64,000 nt of DNA. Source: Poriferisulfidus sp963668445 (lineage in GTDB: Bacteria > Pseudomonadota > Gammaproteobacteria > Poriferisulfidales > Poriferisulfidaceae). The translations under genes and the position numbers were made by a program. The notes below the pieces were generated by a model. That model ran no database searches and was not told where the DNA came from. It worked only from the letters and a program-made list of their open reading frames with translations. Of the stretch, positions 28,756 to 38,400 are shown piece after piece (position 1 is the stretch's first letter; each line of letters opens with the position of its first letter). The DNA lies in NCBI GenBank assembly GCA_963668445.1, contig OY764335.1:992001-1056000 (forward strand), written 5' to 3'.

Positions 28756-28769
28756 CGCTTCGCGAAGCG
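28756..28769. repeat. 14-bp perfect palindrome before the zinc-finger/PTPS gene
   Basis: CGCTTCGCGAAGCG is self-complementary and ends 10 bp before the start codon of the zinc-finger/PTPS fusion. No ribosome-binding site is evident between it and the ATG. It could be an operator or a structured leader. Confidence 0.4.
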
Positions 28770-28844
28770 CCCCTTATTCTACCCGTTCGCGAGTTTCAGG
28801 TTTTGGGTGCCTGCCGCACTAGAGCAAGCGCGCTGTACGCCCAT

Positions 28845-28871
28845 AAAAAAAGCGCCGCATGGCGCGGCGCT
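28845..28871 (-). terminator. Intrinsic terminator of fae
   Basis: On the minus strand an 8-bp stem AGCGCCGC/GCGGCGCT with a 5-nt loop (28851-28871) is followed directly by six T residues (28850-28845). It begins 21 nt after the fae stop. It should end the H4MPT transcript and separate fae from the zinc-finger/PTPS gene. Confidence 0.88.
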
Positions 28872-28891
28872 TTCTTTGGGTTGAGCCTTGC

Positions 28892-29416
28892 TCAGAAGCC
28901 CTGGAACGGGTGGTCGGTGCTGTCTTTGGCAGAGAGCACGTCGTCCACGGAAGGCGTTCCAGCGACGGCATTGGCGATGGCCTGCTTTGTGGCCTTGTAG
29001 TTATTTTCGTAAATCGCCGCATCGCTTGCTGCTTCCCAATGGATGAACACGCCAACGCAGACGTACAGGTTGTCGCACTCGTCCTTCGGGATCACCCCGG
29101 CCTCGACGGAATCCGCTACGGCCATAGCGACAGCCTTTTGCGCCGGACCAAACATCTGGACCGCTTGCTTGGCGCCTTTGATGGTCACCTTGTTGTACAT
29201 CATGGTGTCTGGCTTGCAGGGCAGGTTCGGGCCGACTACGGCCAGCAATGTGGTGAAGCCGTCTTTGTTGTTCACCAAGCCGTTGCAGAAAGCCGTTTCC
29301 GCCGCAGAGCCGCGCGGACCAATGATGAGGTCGATGTGGGCGATTTCGGCCATGGTCCCGGAGGGATCATTGTCATTGACCAAAGCCTCGCCAACGAGAA
29401 CTTTATCGATTGCCAT
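28892..29416 (-). CDS. fae: Formaldehyde-activating enzyme (5,6,7,8-tetrahydromethanopterin hydro-lyase)
   Basis: Fae condenses formaldehyde with H4MPT to methylene-H4MPT, the entry step of the bacterial H4MPT oxidation pathway. The 174-residue protein has the active-site histidine in EIAHIDLIIGPRGS (H27) and the segments GLVNNKDGFTTLLAVVGPN and NKVTIKGAKQAVQMFGPAQ. Compared with the usual bacterial form there are about six extra residues (NDPSGT) just before the active-site strand. GGAG lies 8 nt upstream of the ATG. An intrinsic terminator follows. Confidence 0.96.
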   Translation of the reverse strand: MAIDKVLVGEALVNDNDPSGTMAEIAHIDLIIGPRGSAAETAFCNGLVNNKDGFTTLLAVVGPNLPCKPDTMMYNKVTIKGAKQAVQMFGPAQKAVAMAVADSVEAGVIPKDECDNLYVCVGVFIHWEAASDAAIYENNYKATKQAIANAVAGTPSVDDVLSAKDSTDHPFQGF

Positions 29417-29440
29417 TATGGTTACTCCAATTTTCTTTTT

Positions 29441-29462
29441 GTTTGCAAACAGCGGACCCGCT
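29441..29462. repeat. Two adjacent inverted repeats in the fae leader
   Basis: GTTTGCAAAC (29441-29450) is a perfect 10-bp palindrome and abuts AGCGG-AC-CCGCT (29451-29462), which overlaps the stop of the upstream gene. They lie 25-46 nt before the fae ATG. They could be an operator or RNA-processing hairpin that lets fae be expressed more strongly than the rest of the operon. Confidence 0.3.
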
Positions 29463-30393
29463 ACTTAGACGCGCCCGATTGGGTTCGGGAATCATCTCCC
29501 CGCGGCAGCATGTTGCTGCCATAGTCGCTCCACCCGTCGAGCCGTGCGGCAAACACGCCCGCAAGGGTCAGGTCTGCCGTGGTTCCCGGGCTGAGACCGG
29601 CGCTCTTCCATGAGGCATCCAGTTCCAGGAGCCTTGGCCGATAAGCCTCCGGGGCCTCCGCCCCGCAAAACTCGTCTGCCAGCGGTGCTATCTTACCACT
29701 AATCTCCCGCGCCGCCGCCTCGCCGTGCAGCCGGGCGATGTGCGAGTCCGGGTGGCGGGCGAGAAGATTCAGGAACGTCCCCGCCATCGCCCACCGCGCA
29801 TCACCCCAGCGGCGGCACAGTTCTTCCCAGAGCGGACGGGCCTGCGTGAGCACCACCGAGTAGCCCGTGCAGTACTCCGCCGCGACCCCGTCTCGCGCTG
29901 CAGCCAGCGCCATGGCTTCCCGAAGGTGCAGATTCGGCGGCTCTCGCACGTCCGCCTCCGGCGCTCGGCCGAGCCCGCCCGGCCGCATCAGCCTGAGAGC
30001 CCGATAGACCTCGTCCGCATCCGCCTGCGTCGTCTCGTCCAGAACTTGCCGCAGCCGGTCGTCCAAGGATGCTCCGCCCTGGCGATAGTACGCACCCGCC
30101 AGCGGCGCCGCCAGCAGCAGAGTCCCGATGTTCGTGTTGCAGCCGACGACTTCCCAAGTTGCTTCCGCAGCCTTCCGCACCCGCTTCCCCAGCGGCCAGT
30201 CAGGATGGCACACAAGTTCGGCCGAGGCTTGGGCGCTCTGGCGGTAGTCGCGGCAGGTCTTGCCATGCCCGTCCGCATGCAGTCCGACATTGCCGGGCTT
30301 GAGGGCCTGCACATCCAGCAGGCAAGCGTACAGGAACTGGCGGGACGCGAAGCGCCAAGCCGGCCGGTAGTAGGCGCGCAGATGGCGGAGCAT
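29461..30393 (-). CDS. CitG-like (triphosphoribosyl-dephospho-CoA synthase family) protein of the H4MPT island
   Basis: The 310-residue protein belongs to the family of triphosphoribosyl-dephospho-CoA synthases, visible in ALKPGNVGLHADGHG (about 30-44) and GCNTNIGTLLLAAPLAG (about 84-100). Similar genes (often called orf5) recur in methylotroph H4MPT clusters, where they are thought to serve H4MPT or methylofuran cofactor synthesis rather than citrate lyase. No citrate or malonate lyase genes are here. It lies 12 nt after the ATP-grasp gene and precedes fae. Confidence 0.83.
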   Translation of the reverse strand: MLRHLRAYYRPAWRFASRQFLYACLLDVQALKPGNVGLHADGHGKTCRDYRQSAQASAELVCHPDWPLGKRVRKAAEATWEVVGCNTNIGTLLLAAPLAGAYYRQGGASLDDRLRQVLDETTQADADEVYRALRLMRPGGLGRAPEADVREPPNLHLREAMALAAARDGVAAEYCTGYSVVLTQARPLWEELCRRWGDARWAMAGTFLNLLARHPDSHIARLHGEAAAREISGKIAPLADEFCGAEAPEAYRPRLLELDASWKSAGLSPGTTADLTLAGVFAARLDGWSDYGSNMLPRGDDSRTQSGASK

Positions 30394-30405
30394 AGAGGCC
30401 TCCGT

Positions 30406-31302
30406 TCAGGATGTCCCGCGGCAATGTTCCAGAAAGCCGGCAATGAGCAGTTCCGCAATCTGCATTTCGCAGACCTGCTGCAGGCCACGCCAAGCCGGAA
30501 TGCTGTTGATCTCGGTCACCCAGGTCCGCCCCTCCCGGTCGCGCATCAGATCCACGCCGGCATACGGCATGGCCACGGCCCGCGTCGCCCGTTCCGCCAG
30601 CTCCGCCAATTCCGGTTCCAGAGCCGCCGGATTGCCGCGCCCGCCGTTCGCAATATTGCTGATCCAGCCTTCGCCCTCCCGGCGCATGGCTGCCGCCGCC
30701 TGGCCGCCGACCACCAGCACGCGCCAATCGTAACTGCCGCCTGCATCCGGCTCAATGTATTCTTGCAAGTAGTACACGCCGTGGTACGCGTCGTAGTCTG
30801 GATGCGGAGCGTCCCGCGACAGGCGCATCAGACCCTTGCCCTGCGAGCCGAAGATCGGCTTGGCCACGAGATACCGGTGATGTTCCAGCCAATGCTGCGC
30901 AAACGTTCGGGCCTGCCGCAGATTCCGTGCGGCGAATGTGCGCGGCGTCGGCACGCCATGGCGGGCGAACAGGAAACTGGCCCGAACCTTGTCCACGCTG
31001 CGCTCCACGGCGCCCGCATCGTTGTAGACTCCCACCCCCAATGCTTCAAGCGCATGCAGGATATCCAGATAGAAGACGACTTCCTCCAAACTTCCGCCCG
31101 GAACCTCGCGTACGAACACGCCTGCCGGAAGGCCGTCTTCGAAGCCCGGCATGACCACGTCGGCCGCATCGGCGCCGACTTCCAAGCGGCAGTCTTGCAG
31201 GCGTACGAACCGGCTGTCCAGACCGCGCTTCGCCAGAGCCTGACGCAACTGGGTGCCATGCCATCCCGGCTGATCGGCCACGATGGCATAGCGCACGGTC
31301 AT
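30406..31302 (-). CDS. RimK-like ATP-grasp ligase of the H4MPT island
   Basis: The 298-residue ATP-grasp protein shows LVAKPIFGSQGKGLMRL (about 143-159), YLQEYIEP, DWRVLVVGG and the metal-binding VTEINSIPAWRGLQ (about 264-277). Relatives ligate glutamate or similar groups to cofactors or proteins. In methylotroph islands such genes (orf7/orf17 type) are linked to tetrahydromethanopterin or methylofuran synthesis. Its ATG overlaps the mch stop by 4 nt, showing tight coupling. Confidence 0.83.
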   Translation of the reverse strand: MTVRYAIVADQPGWHGTQLRQALAKRGLDSRFVRLQDCRLEVGADAADVVMPGFEDGLPAGVFVREVPGGSLEEVVFYLDILHALEALGVGVYNDAGAVERSVDKVRASFLFARHGVPTPRTFAARNLRQARTFAQHWLEHHRYLVAKPIFGSQGKGLMRLSRDAPHPDYDAYHGVYYLQEYIEPDAGGSYDWRVLVVGGQAAAAMRREGEGWISNIANGGRGNPAALEPELAELAERATRAVAMPYAGVDLMRDREGRTWVTEINSIPAWRGLQQVCEMQIAELLIAGFLEHCRGTS

Positions 31303-32258
31303 TCCTTGAAGGATTGCTCCAGAAGGTCAGAATTGATGGCACCGGAAGCGAACGAGCGCCCAGTCTCGATGTTGTTGACCAGCACCCTGGCCGGGCTGAA
31401 CAGCATCGGGTCGACTTTGAAGAAGTCGTACTCGTAGTCCTTGAACACCTGCGCGAACGGCCGGCCGTAGTCGCGGGAGCTGCTGCTCGGCAGCATGGTA
31501 GCCAGACGCTCGGCCTCCTCGTCGCTGGATTTCACAAACAGTTTGATTTGTCCGCCGAACAGGATCGCATCGTTGGTGCGGCCCATCATCTGCACCAAGT
31601 CCGTCTGATTGAGCGGTGGGATTGGAGCGCTGCCGATGCCATCCACGACATGATTTAGGTCGAAGCCCAGTTCGTGCGCCTTGTGCAGCGCCACTTCCAA
31701 CACCCGGCCCACGACCTGCACGACTCCGGCCAGACTGGTCGTCGGCGTCAGGATCAGCATCAGATTGGAAGGCTCGACGGCGCAATCGCTCCAGATTTTC
31801 TTGCGTACCGCAAGCGGCGGCACCCGATCAACCTCCATCACCAGTGCCGTCGCAACGTAGGCATCCTTGTAACCGATCTTCTCGAACAATTCCTCCTTCT
31901 GCGCCATGCTGCGGGCCGGGCCGGAGCCCAGCGCGTGGAATTTGCTCGCCGCATCGCCGAGGCTCCAGCCGGCGTATTGGCTGGCCAGGCAGGCCAGCAC
32001 CGGATGCTGCGTATGCACATGAATGAGCAGCGGCCAGTCGCCCGAGCCGTCGTACGTCAAGGTCGCCTGCCCCAATCCGCCCATGCATATCTCGGCGATC
32101 TGACGGCCCGCCTCGATGCCTCCGACCGTTTCGATTCCAGCATCGACAATGCATACGCCCTCTTCGGTTCGGTACTCGTTGATGCGAAGATTTCGAGCCT
32201 GTTCGGACAGATTGCGCACGAGCGGCTCGACTAGGCGATTGACGCTAATGGGCTGCAT
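31299..32258 (-). CDS. mch: Methenyltetrahydromethanopterin cyclohydrolase
   Basis: Mch hydrolyses methenyl-H4MPT to formyl-H4MPT, the third step of H4MPT-linked formaldehyde oxidation. The 319-residue protein shows GGIEAGRQIAEICMGGLG, QYAGWSLG, FHALGSGPAR (about 113-122) and DGIGSAPIPPLN. The ATG at 32258 (MQPISVNRLVEPL) is preceded by a strong AGGAGG, which decides it over an ATG eleven codons upstream. It lies between two ATP-grasp genes and overlaps each of them by 4-14 nt. Confidence 0.96.
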   Translation of the reverse strand: MQPISVNRLVEPLVRNLSEQARNLRINEYRTEEGVCIVDAGIETVGGIEAGRQIAEICMGGLGQATLTYDGSGDWPLLIHVHTQHPVLACLASQYAGWSLGDAASKFHALGSGPARSMAQKEELFEKIGYKDAYVATALVMEVDRVPPLAVRKKIWSDCAVEPSNLMLILTPTTSLAGVVQVVGRVLEVALHKAHELGFDLNHVVDGIGSAPIPPLNQTDLVQMMGRTNDAILFGGQIKLFVKSSDEEAERLATMLPSSSSRDYGRPFAQVFKDYEYDFFKVDPMLFSPARVLVNNIETGRSFASGAINSDLLEQSFKE

Positions 32259-33432
32259 GGGAACCCTCCTGCTCCGACATCGATGAAGCATGCACGGCGA
32301 ATCTCGCCAGCACTTGATCGCGCAAGGTGCGCAGCCCCGCGCAAGCAGCGGCGAAATCCGCGTAGCGGCCGCGCACGGTGCACAGCGGCTGCCTCACTTC
32401 GACTGCGGCCATGCCGTTCGGCTGGTCGGCTGCCGCATCTGGCCATGCAAAATCTGCACCCGCATACGTCAGTCCGGGAGCGTACACCACGCTCAAGCCG
32501 CGTACGCCGTCACCCGCATCAGATGCCGCCAACGCACGCGCCTCCGTCCGGCCCGTCATGCAAACATCCAGATGCGCATGCATGTAACCGTGCGCGAACC
32601 GATCCTGATGCAGTTCGCAGGTGGCCGTCAATCTTGGATTTAAATCAACTACTTGCATATTATTATTTTGATCTATAATGAAGTCGATGCCGCAGAGTCC
32701 GAGCAGTTCGAGTTCCCGCGCCACAGTTTGAACGATGCATTGTACTTGGTTGAAAGCTTGCGCCGGCAGCCGTACCGGCCCTATGGCGCCTCCCCAAGCG
32801 TACGGCGAGATTGCGCCTTCCGCCGGCAGCAAGCGGCTAATCCCAACGATCTGCGCCCTGCCGCCGCCCGCGAGAAACAGCACCGAATGCGGTTCTCCAT
32901 TGCAGCGGCGCTGCCAATAATCGCGGTCGGACTTCCCTGCATACGATGCCGCGGCGCACACATGAGCCCCCCCCGAACGCCCGCGCCGCTTGACCAGCCA
33001 ATCGGCCGGCCGGCCGGGAGCGACGGGGCTGGTTTCCGGAACAGGCAGGCCCAGTTCCGTCAAGCGTGTCGCCAACCGCACGCCATCAGCACATAGCCGT
33101 ACGACTTCCGGGGTGTTGCCCAGTACCTGGAATTGCCATGCCATTCGCGTCAGCAGTTCCGGATGCGCCTCGAAGCCGGAGCCGTACGCCAGCCTGCCGC
33201 GTGCATGGCTGCACCCTTCCGCGGCCCCTAGAACCTGCTCCGTGAACTGCCCTTCTTCCAGCGGCACCCGTATGCTTTCGTCCGCTTCAAGGTCTGCGTC
33301 CGCAAAGCCGTCGATTGCGACGACCGGGCGACCCAATGACCGGGCCGCATGCGCATGGGCACGCGCCGAAGCCGACAGCAGCAGCAGCGCGTCGCTACTC
33401 ACCGGCGCACTGGCGCGCCACTTCGAAGGCAT
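32245..33432 (-). CDS. ATP-grasp protein of the H4MPT island
   Basis: The 395-residue ATP-grasp-superfamily protein shows WLVKRRGRSGGAHV (about 144-157), VARELELLGLCGIDFII (about 236-252) and the metal-binding VVDLNPRLTATCEL (about 260-273). Similar genes sit beside mch and mtdB in other methylotrophs with a presumed cofactor-biosynthetic role; the substrate is unknown. The start is uncertain: ATG 33432 overlaps mtdB by 38 nt, and GTG 33402 overlaps it by 8 nt. Neither has a strong ribosome-binding site. Confidence 0.82.
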   Translation of the reverse strand: MPSKWRASAPVSSDALLLLSASARAHAHAARSLGRPVVAIDGFADADLEADESIRVPLEEGQFTEQVLGAAEGCSHARGRLAYGSGFEAHPELLTRMAWQFQVLGNTPEVVRLCADGVRLATRLTELGLPVPETSPVAPGRPADWLVKRRGRSGGAHVCAAASYAGKSDRDYWQRRCNGEPHSVLFLAGGGRAQIVGISRLLPAEGAISPYAWGGAIGPVRLPAQAFNQVQCIVQTVARELELLGLCGIDFIIDQNNNMQVVDLNPRLTATCELHQDRFAHGYMHAHLDVCMTGRTEARALAASDAGDGVRGLSVVYAPGLTYAGADFAWPDAAADQPNGMAAVEVRQPLCTVRGRYADFAAACAGLRTLRDQVLARFAVHASSMSEQEGSHAAH

Positions 33433-34294
33433 GCTCGAAATGGTAATAGACCGGCTGGTCGGAATCCCGCATCTGCTTCAAGAGCCGATGCTGGGTCTGG
33501 TATTTGACGTTGCCGATGGCCAGCGCCCCAATGCCGACCGCGCCGCTGCCAGAATCGGAGATCGGCTTCGCATCGTCCATGACGTCTAATCCATGGATGC
33601 CCGACGGCGGTACGGCATTGACGTCGGCGGCGACTTTCAGCTGGGATGCTCCCGAAATCTGCTCCTTCGACATCAGCTGAATGCCGGCTGCGGCCGACGC
33701 GAAGATCACATCCGTCTCCCCAAGAAGCGCGTCCAACTGGTCGTTGGCTTCGCCATCAATGGCCGGATCCGCCCCGTACTTCTCGGTGCACAAGTCCGCC
33801 GTCTGATCGCATTTTTCCTTCTTCCGCCCCAAAATAGTGACGCGGGCACCGGCATTGGCAGCGATGACCGCCGCTGCGGAACCGACCGGCCCGGTGCCGC
33901 CCAGCGCCACGATGCGCTGCCCCGAAAGTTCTGCGTTATGCGCGTCGCACAAGGCCTTCTCCACCTTAGCCACCATGGCCGCCGCCGTCGTGAAGGCACC
34001 GCTGGGATCGGCGAATGCCGAGACCACGAAAGGCGGCACCATGGACTGCTGGCAGACTTCCAGCATCTCCATGGCCTGATGCATGTCGCGCCCGCCAATG
34101 AACAGGCCTGTACGTTTCACGCCGTTAGGCCCTCGCGAGAAAATGGCGTCTTCCACCAGCCCTTTCGTATCTTCGGTCTCGATCTGGATGTAGGGGATGC
34201 ACGCATCCCAGCCTGCGTCGTACGCCATGTTGGCATCAAACGGGCTTAGGTTCTTCGCCGAAGTGAACATATGCAAAAGGTATTTTCTTTCCAT
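33395..34294 (-). CDS. mtdB: NAD(P)-dependent methylene-tetrahydromethanopterin dehydrogenase
   Basis: MtdB oxidises methylene-H4MPT to methenyl-H4MPT. The 299-residue protein begins MERKYLLHMFTSAKNLSPFD, typical of the family, and has a Rossmann loop ALGGTGPVGSAAAV at about 130-143. A DVNAVPPSGIHGLDVMDD segment follows in the C-terminal half. AGGA lies about 9 nt before the ATG. It is the second gene of the island after the beta-RFAP synthase gene. Confidence 0.96.
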   Translation of the reverse strand: MERKYLLHMFTSAKNLSPFDANMAYDAGWDACIPYIQIETEDTKGLVEDAIFSRGPNGVKRTGLFIGGRDMHQAMEMLEVCQQSMVPPFVVSAFADPSGAFTTAAAMVAKVEKALCDAHNAELSGQRIVALGGTGPVGSAAAVIAANAGARVTILGRKKEKCDQTADLCTEKYGADPAIDGEANDQLDALLGETDVIFASAAAGIQLMSKEQISGASQLKVAADVNAVPPSGIHGLDVMDDAKPISDSGSGAVGIGALAIGNVKYQTQHRLLKQMRDSDQPVYYHFEHAFEVARQCAGE

Positions 34295-34328
34295 GGGTTT
34301 TCCTTAGTTGTTGCCGTATGGTGAATGA

Positions 34329-35324
34329 TCAAGAGGCTTGCCGCTGCAACACGGCTGCTTCCGCCACCCCGTCAGAGGTGAGTCGATGCCCGTGCCCGGA
34401 AGCACGGACAATGTGCGCCGTGACATCCGGCCCCACGGGCTGCAGCTTCCGCAGCAGCGCATGCGCTTGCGTCTCGCTGTCGGCCAGCACGAAGCCGGTC
34501 GGTCCCCAAGAGCTTTGCCCGAGCCCTTCAAAGCCCAATTGCGCAGATTTCTTCAACAGGCGCGCAATGGTCGGATGGGTGAATCGCCCGCCTTGCGCCG
34601 GCGCGAAATGGTCGCCGACCCGCCATTGGAGTTCGCCGATGCCGCGCGAAAATTCCGGAAAATCCGATTCCAGAAGCGCCGGCAAAATGCGCATCAAGGT
34701 TAGCCGGCACAGATGCGCTGCTTCCGTTGCCGGGAAGTCGGGAAGTTCATTGAAGGCCGTCCGCTCGATTTCGCCGGAGAGACCTTCCTCGCCATGTCGC
34801 CCCAAGAACAGCACGATGCGCCAATGCTCAGGGAAAGGATGCCGAGCAATAATCTTCGGAAGCTGCGTCCCGTCGCCGCGTCCGCCGTCGACCAGGAAGC
34901 CGCCCTGCTCGAAAGTGCCGACGCCGATGCCGGAACGGGTGCCGCGACCCAGAAGCGCAGCGATTTCATATAGGCCGACATCCCACTCGAACAGATGCCG
35001 AAGGGCTGCTCCGACCGCCAACGCCAATTGCGTACCGGAACCAAGCCCGGCATGGCGCGGGATGGCCTCATGCAAGCGAATGCGTACGGCACCGGAAGTG
35101 CCGAACGCATCCAGAAGCCGTTGCGCGTATTGGCACGCCCGTTCCGAATCCGGGCCTTCCGCGGTGCATATCGCGCTGGGTGCGCACTCTACCTGCGTTC
35201 GAATCGTGTCGAGCGCAATGCCGACCCCGCCGAAGCGCCGCCCCAAGCCGCCGTGCAGGTCCAAAAAGCCTAGATGCAGGCGGCCTGATGCTGTGACGTG
35301 GACGATCTTTTCTACCATAGCCAT
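34329..35324 (-). CDS. mptG: Beta-ribofuranosylaminobenzene 5'-phosphate synthase family protein
   Basis: Beta-RFAP synthase joins p-hydroxybenzoate or pABA to PRPP, the first committed step of the aryl-ribitol side of methanopterin. The 331-residue GHMP-fold protein has SGRLHLGFLDLHGGLGRRFGG at the N-terminus and the GHMP motif PRHAGLGSGTQLALAVG (about 89-105), plus RGTRSGIGVGTFEQGG. A second in-frame ATG two codons downstream is equally possible. It is the island gene nearest purL and lies 34 nt upstream of mtdB. Confidence 0.9.
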   Translation of the reverse strand: MAMVEKIVHVTASGRLHLGFLDLHGGLGRRFGGVGIALDTIRTQVECAPSAICTAEGPDSERACQYAQRLLDAFGTSGAVRIRLHEAIPRHAGLGSGTQLALAVGAALRHLFEWDVGLYEIAALLGRGTRSGIGVGTFEQGGFLVDGGRGDGTQLPKIIARHPFPEHWRIVLFLGRHGEEGLSGEIERTAFNELPDFPATEAAHLCRLTLMRILPALLESDFPEFSRGIGELQWRVGDHFAPAQGGRFTHPTIARLLKKSAQLGFEGLGQSSWGPTGFVLADSETQAHALLRKLQPVGPDVTAHIVRASGHGHRLTSDGVAEAAVLQRQAS

Positions 35325-35392
35325 CTGGCGGCGATGCCGCCGCCCTGCTGTGCCTGCACCGAAAAGTCAGCGTGTAAAGCCATTTCAGGTCG

Positions 35393-35408
35393 TTCCGCGC
35401 AGGCGGAA
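35393..35408. repeat. Short hairpin in the purL-mptG gap
   Basis: TTCCGC and GCGGAA with a 4-nt loop form a 6-bp perfect stem in the 149-nt gap upstream of the beta-RFAP synthase gene. On the minus strand CATAAT lies just before it (about 35415-35420), so it would fall in the 5' leader of a transcript for the H4MPT island. Weak evidence. Confidence 0.3.
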
Positions 35409-35473
35409 TGTAGAATTATGGTACCACATCCGTCGCCTCAGCCTCTGCTGCTGCGCAATTTCTCCCGGGCGAT

Positions 35474-38400
35474 TCACGCCACCCACGCCCGAGCATTTAG
35501 GAATAGGCGCGCCCAAGGTCCCGCATCACTCCATTCCGTCGGATGCCAGGAGTGTTGAATCGCACGGAACGCGCGCTCCGGATGCGGCATCATGATCGTA
35601 ACGCGCCCATCCTCGTTCGCGAGTGCCGTCAGGCCGCCAGCCGAACCGTTCGGATTAGCGGGATACGCCTCCGTCGCCATGCCGCCGGCATCCACAAAGC
35701 GCATGCATGCGATCTTTTCCAACGCTTCCGGATCGCATTGCGGGTCGATCCGGCCTTCTCCGTGCGCGACTATGATCGGCATGCAGCTGCCCTCCATCCC
35801 CTGCAGCAGGATGGACGGCGATCCCAGCACTTCGACTTGACTGAGCCGGGCTTCGAATTGCCCGCTCAGATTCGGCACGAAGCGCGGCCAATGCGCTGCA
35901 CCGGGAATGATGCCTTTCAATTGGGACAACATTTGGCAGCCATTGCAAACTCCGAGAACGAACACTTCCTGGCGTTCAAAGAATTTATGAAATATATCTC
36001 TCAAATTATTATGATACAAGATGTTTTTAGCCCAACCTCCGCCCGCTCCGAGCACATCCCCGTACGAAAAGCCGCCGCATGCGGCCAAACCTGCGACTCC
36101 GTCCAGAAGGTTCGGTTCGTCCTGAAGGTCATTCATGCATACATCGCGGCATGCAAATCCGGCATGGGAAAACGCCGCCGCCATTTCGACTTGGCCATTG
36201 ATGCCCTGCTCGCGCAAAATCGCCACCACCGGCTCTGCACCCGTCTGAATGTACGGCGCAGCCGGATTTTGCGTCAAATCGTACGACAGTTGCGCAAACA
36301 AGGGCGAGGAACCCCATTCCTGCCCGTATTCGTATTCGCTTCGGGCACATGCTTCATGATCCCGACGCCGAGCGATTTCGTAACTGGTTCGGCTCCATAG
36401 CTGATGCAACTCAAGCAGCGACCAATCCCGCATGACCTCCCCCGCGCAGCGCAGCCTGAGTTCCGGTTCCTGCATCACCGTACCCACGCGGTCGCACTTC
36501 AGCCCGGCTTTCTGAAAACGTTCGATAATCGCGTCGGCCTGCGCGCTGCGAACCTGCAGGACTGCGCCCGGCTCCTCGTTGAACAGGTAGTTCAACGCAT
36601 CCTGTGACGCAATCGGCACATCCAGCTCCAAACCGAGCCGGCCGGCAAAAGCGCATTCGCACAAGCATGCCAAAGCCCCGCCGTCGGAGCGGTCGTGATA
36701 TGCCAAGAGCTCCTCTCCATCCAGAAGGGTCTGCATCAAGTCGAAAAATGCCGCCAACTGCGCCGGGTCATCCACATCCGGCGTATCCGAGCCCGTCCGC
36801 CCGAAGGTCTGCGCAAGTGCAGAACCACCGAGGCGCCACTTCCCATTCAAACTTGCCAATAGCAGTTCCGAATCGGGTACATTCTGCAACTGCGGCGTGA
36901 CATGCCGCCGCACATCGTCCACGGGCGCGAATGCGGAGACGACCAGCGAAACGGGCGATGCAACCCGACCGCCATCCCAAGTCGCCTGCATGGACAGCGA
37001 ATCCTTGCCGACCGGGACCGCAATCCCCAACTGCGGGCACAATTCCATGCCGACCGCTTGCACGGCCGCATACAAGTTGCAAAGCGATTCCGCCGAGGAC
37101 CCGTCGGCCATCCAGTTCGCCGACAAGCGGACCTGCCGGCGTCCACGCACACGTACGCCGGCGAGGTTGGTCAATGCCTCCGCCACGGCCATGCGGGCGG
37201 AAGCCGCCGGACGATGGATGGCGAGCAACGGCCGCTCTCCCATCGCCATCGCCTCACCGGAAAACCCCGTAAAACTGCTGGCCGTCACGGCCACATCCGC
37301 CACCGGAACCTGCCATGGGCCGACCATCTGGTCGCGCACGGTAAGGCCGCCGACGGAACGGTCCCCAATCGTGACCAGAAAGGATTTCGAACCGACGCCC
37401 GGAAGCGCAAGCACCCGTTCCACCGCCTCATCGAGCGTCATGCCCGATGTATTGAGCGGCGATTCCAGCAGCTCGGATGATGCCACTTCAAGATGCATGC
37501 GGGATGACTCGCCGAACAGCAGCGGCAACGGCACATCAACCGGCGTTTCCTTCAGCAGACGGTCCGTCACTCGCAATCGTCCGTCCGCCGTCGCATGTCC
37601 GACCACCGCGAACGGGCTGCGTTCCCGTTGGCACAATGCCAAGAACTCGCCCAGCGCCTCGCTTCGAAGCGCCAGCACGTAGCGTTCCTGGGACTCGTTG
37701 CACCATATCTCCCGCGGCGACATGCCGCTTTCCGCGCACGGGATGTCGCGCAACTCCAGCACAGCTCCGCCCGGATCCCCATCCACCAATTCCGGAATGG
37801 CATTGGACAGACCGCCGGCGCCGACATCGTGGACGGAGAGGATCGGATTATCATCGCCTCGTGCCACGCATTGCTCGATGACCTCCTGGGCGCGACGTTG
37901 CATTTCGGGGTTGCTGCGCTGCACCGAAGCGAAATCCAAGCCTTCCTCGCCCGCCCCCGTATGCTGCGACGACGACGCGCCGCCGCCCAGTCCGATCAGC
38001 ATGGCCGGCCCTCCAAGCACCGCAATGGGCGCACCTTCCGGAATGCGGCTTTTCTGTATGTGGCGCGCCCGGATGCTGCCCATGCCGCCGGCCACCATGA
38101 TCGGCTTGTGGTAACCGAACGCCTGCCGTCCCGAAGCCGCATCCGCTTCGATTTCCAAAGTCCGGAAATAGCCGGCCAGGCATGGCCGACCGAACTCGTT
38201 GTTGAACGAGGCGGTGCCGACCGGACCCTCGATCATGATTTCCAGCGGCGATGCCATGCGTGGCGGATGCGCCTGTTCGGGGTTCTCCCACGGCTGCGGC
38301 CAATCGTCGAAGTTCAGGTTGGAAACGGTGAAGCCGCACAGACCTGCTTTCGGGCGTCCGCCGCGACCGCACGCCGTCTCATCGCGGATTTCGCCGCCGC

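Noticed and set aside
28747..28850. A preQ1-type riboswitch before the QueD-like gene
   Set aside because: The leader is only about 100 nt including the fae terminator's far side, and no preQ1 aptamer features were seen.
29725..31437. A 570-residue open frame on the plus strand
   Set aside because: Antisense to the CitG-like and ATP-grasp genes, which have clear motifs and coupled starts and stops.
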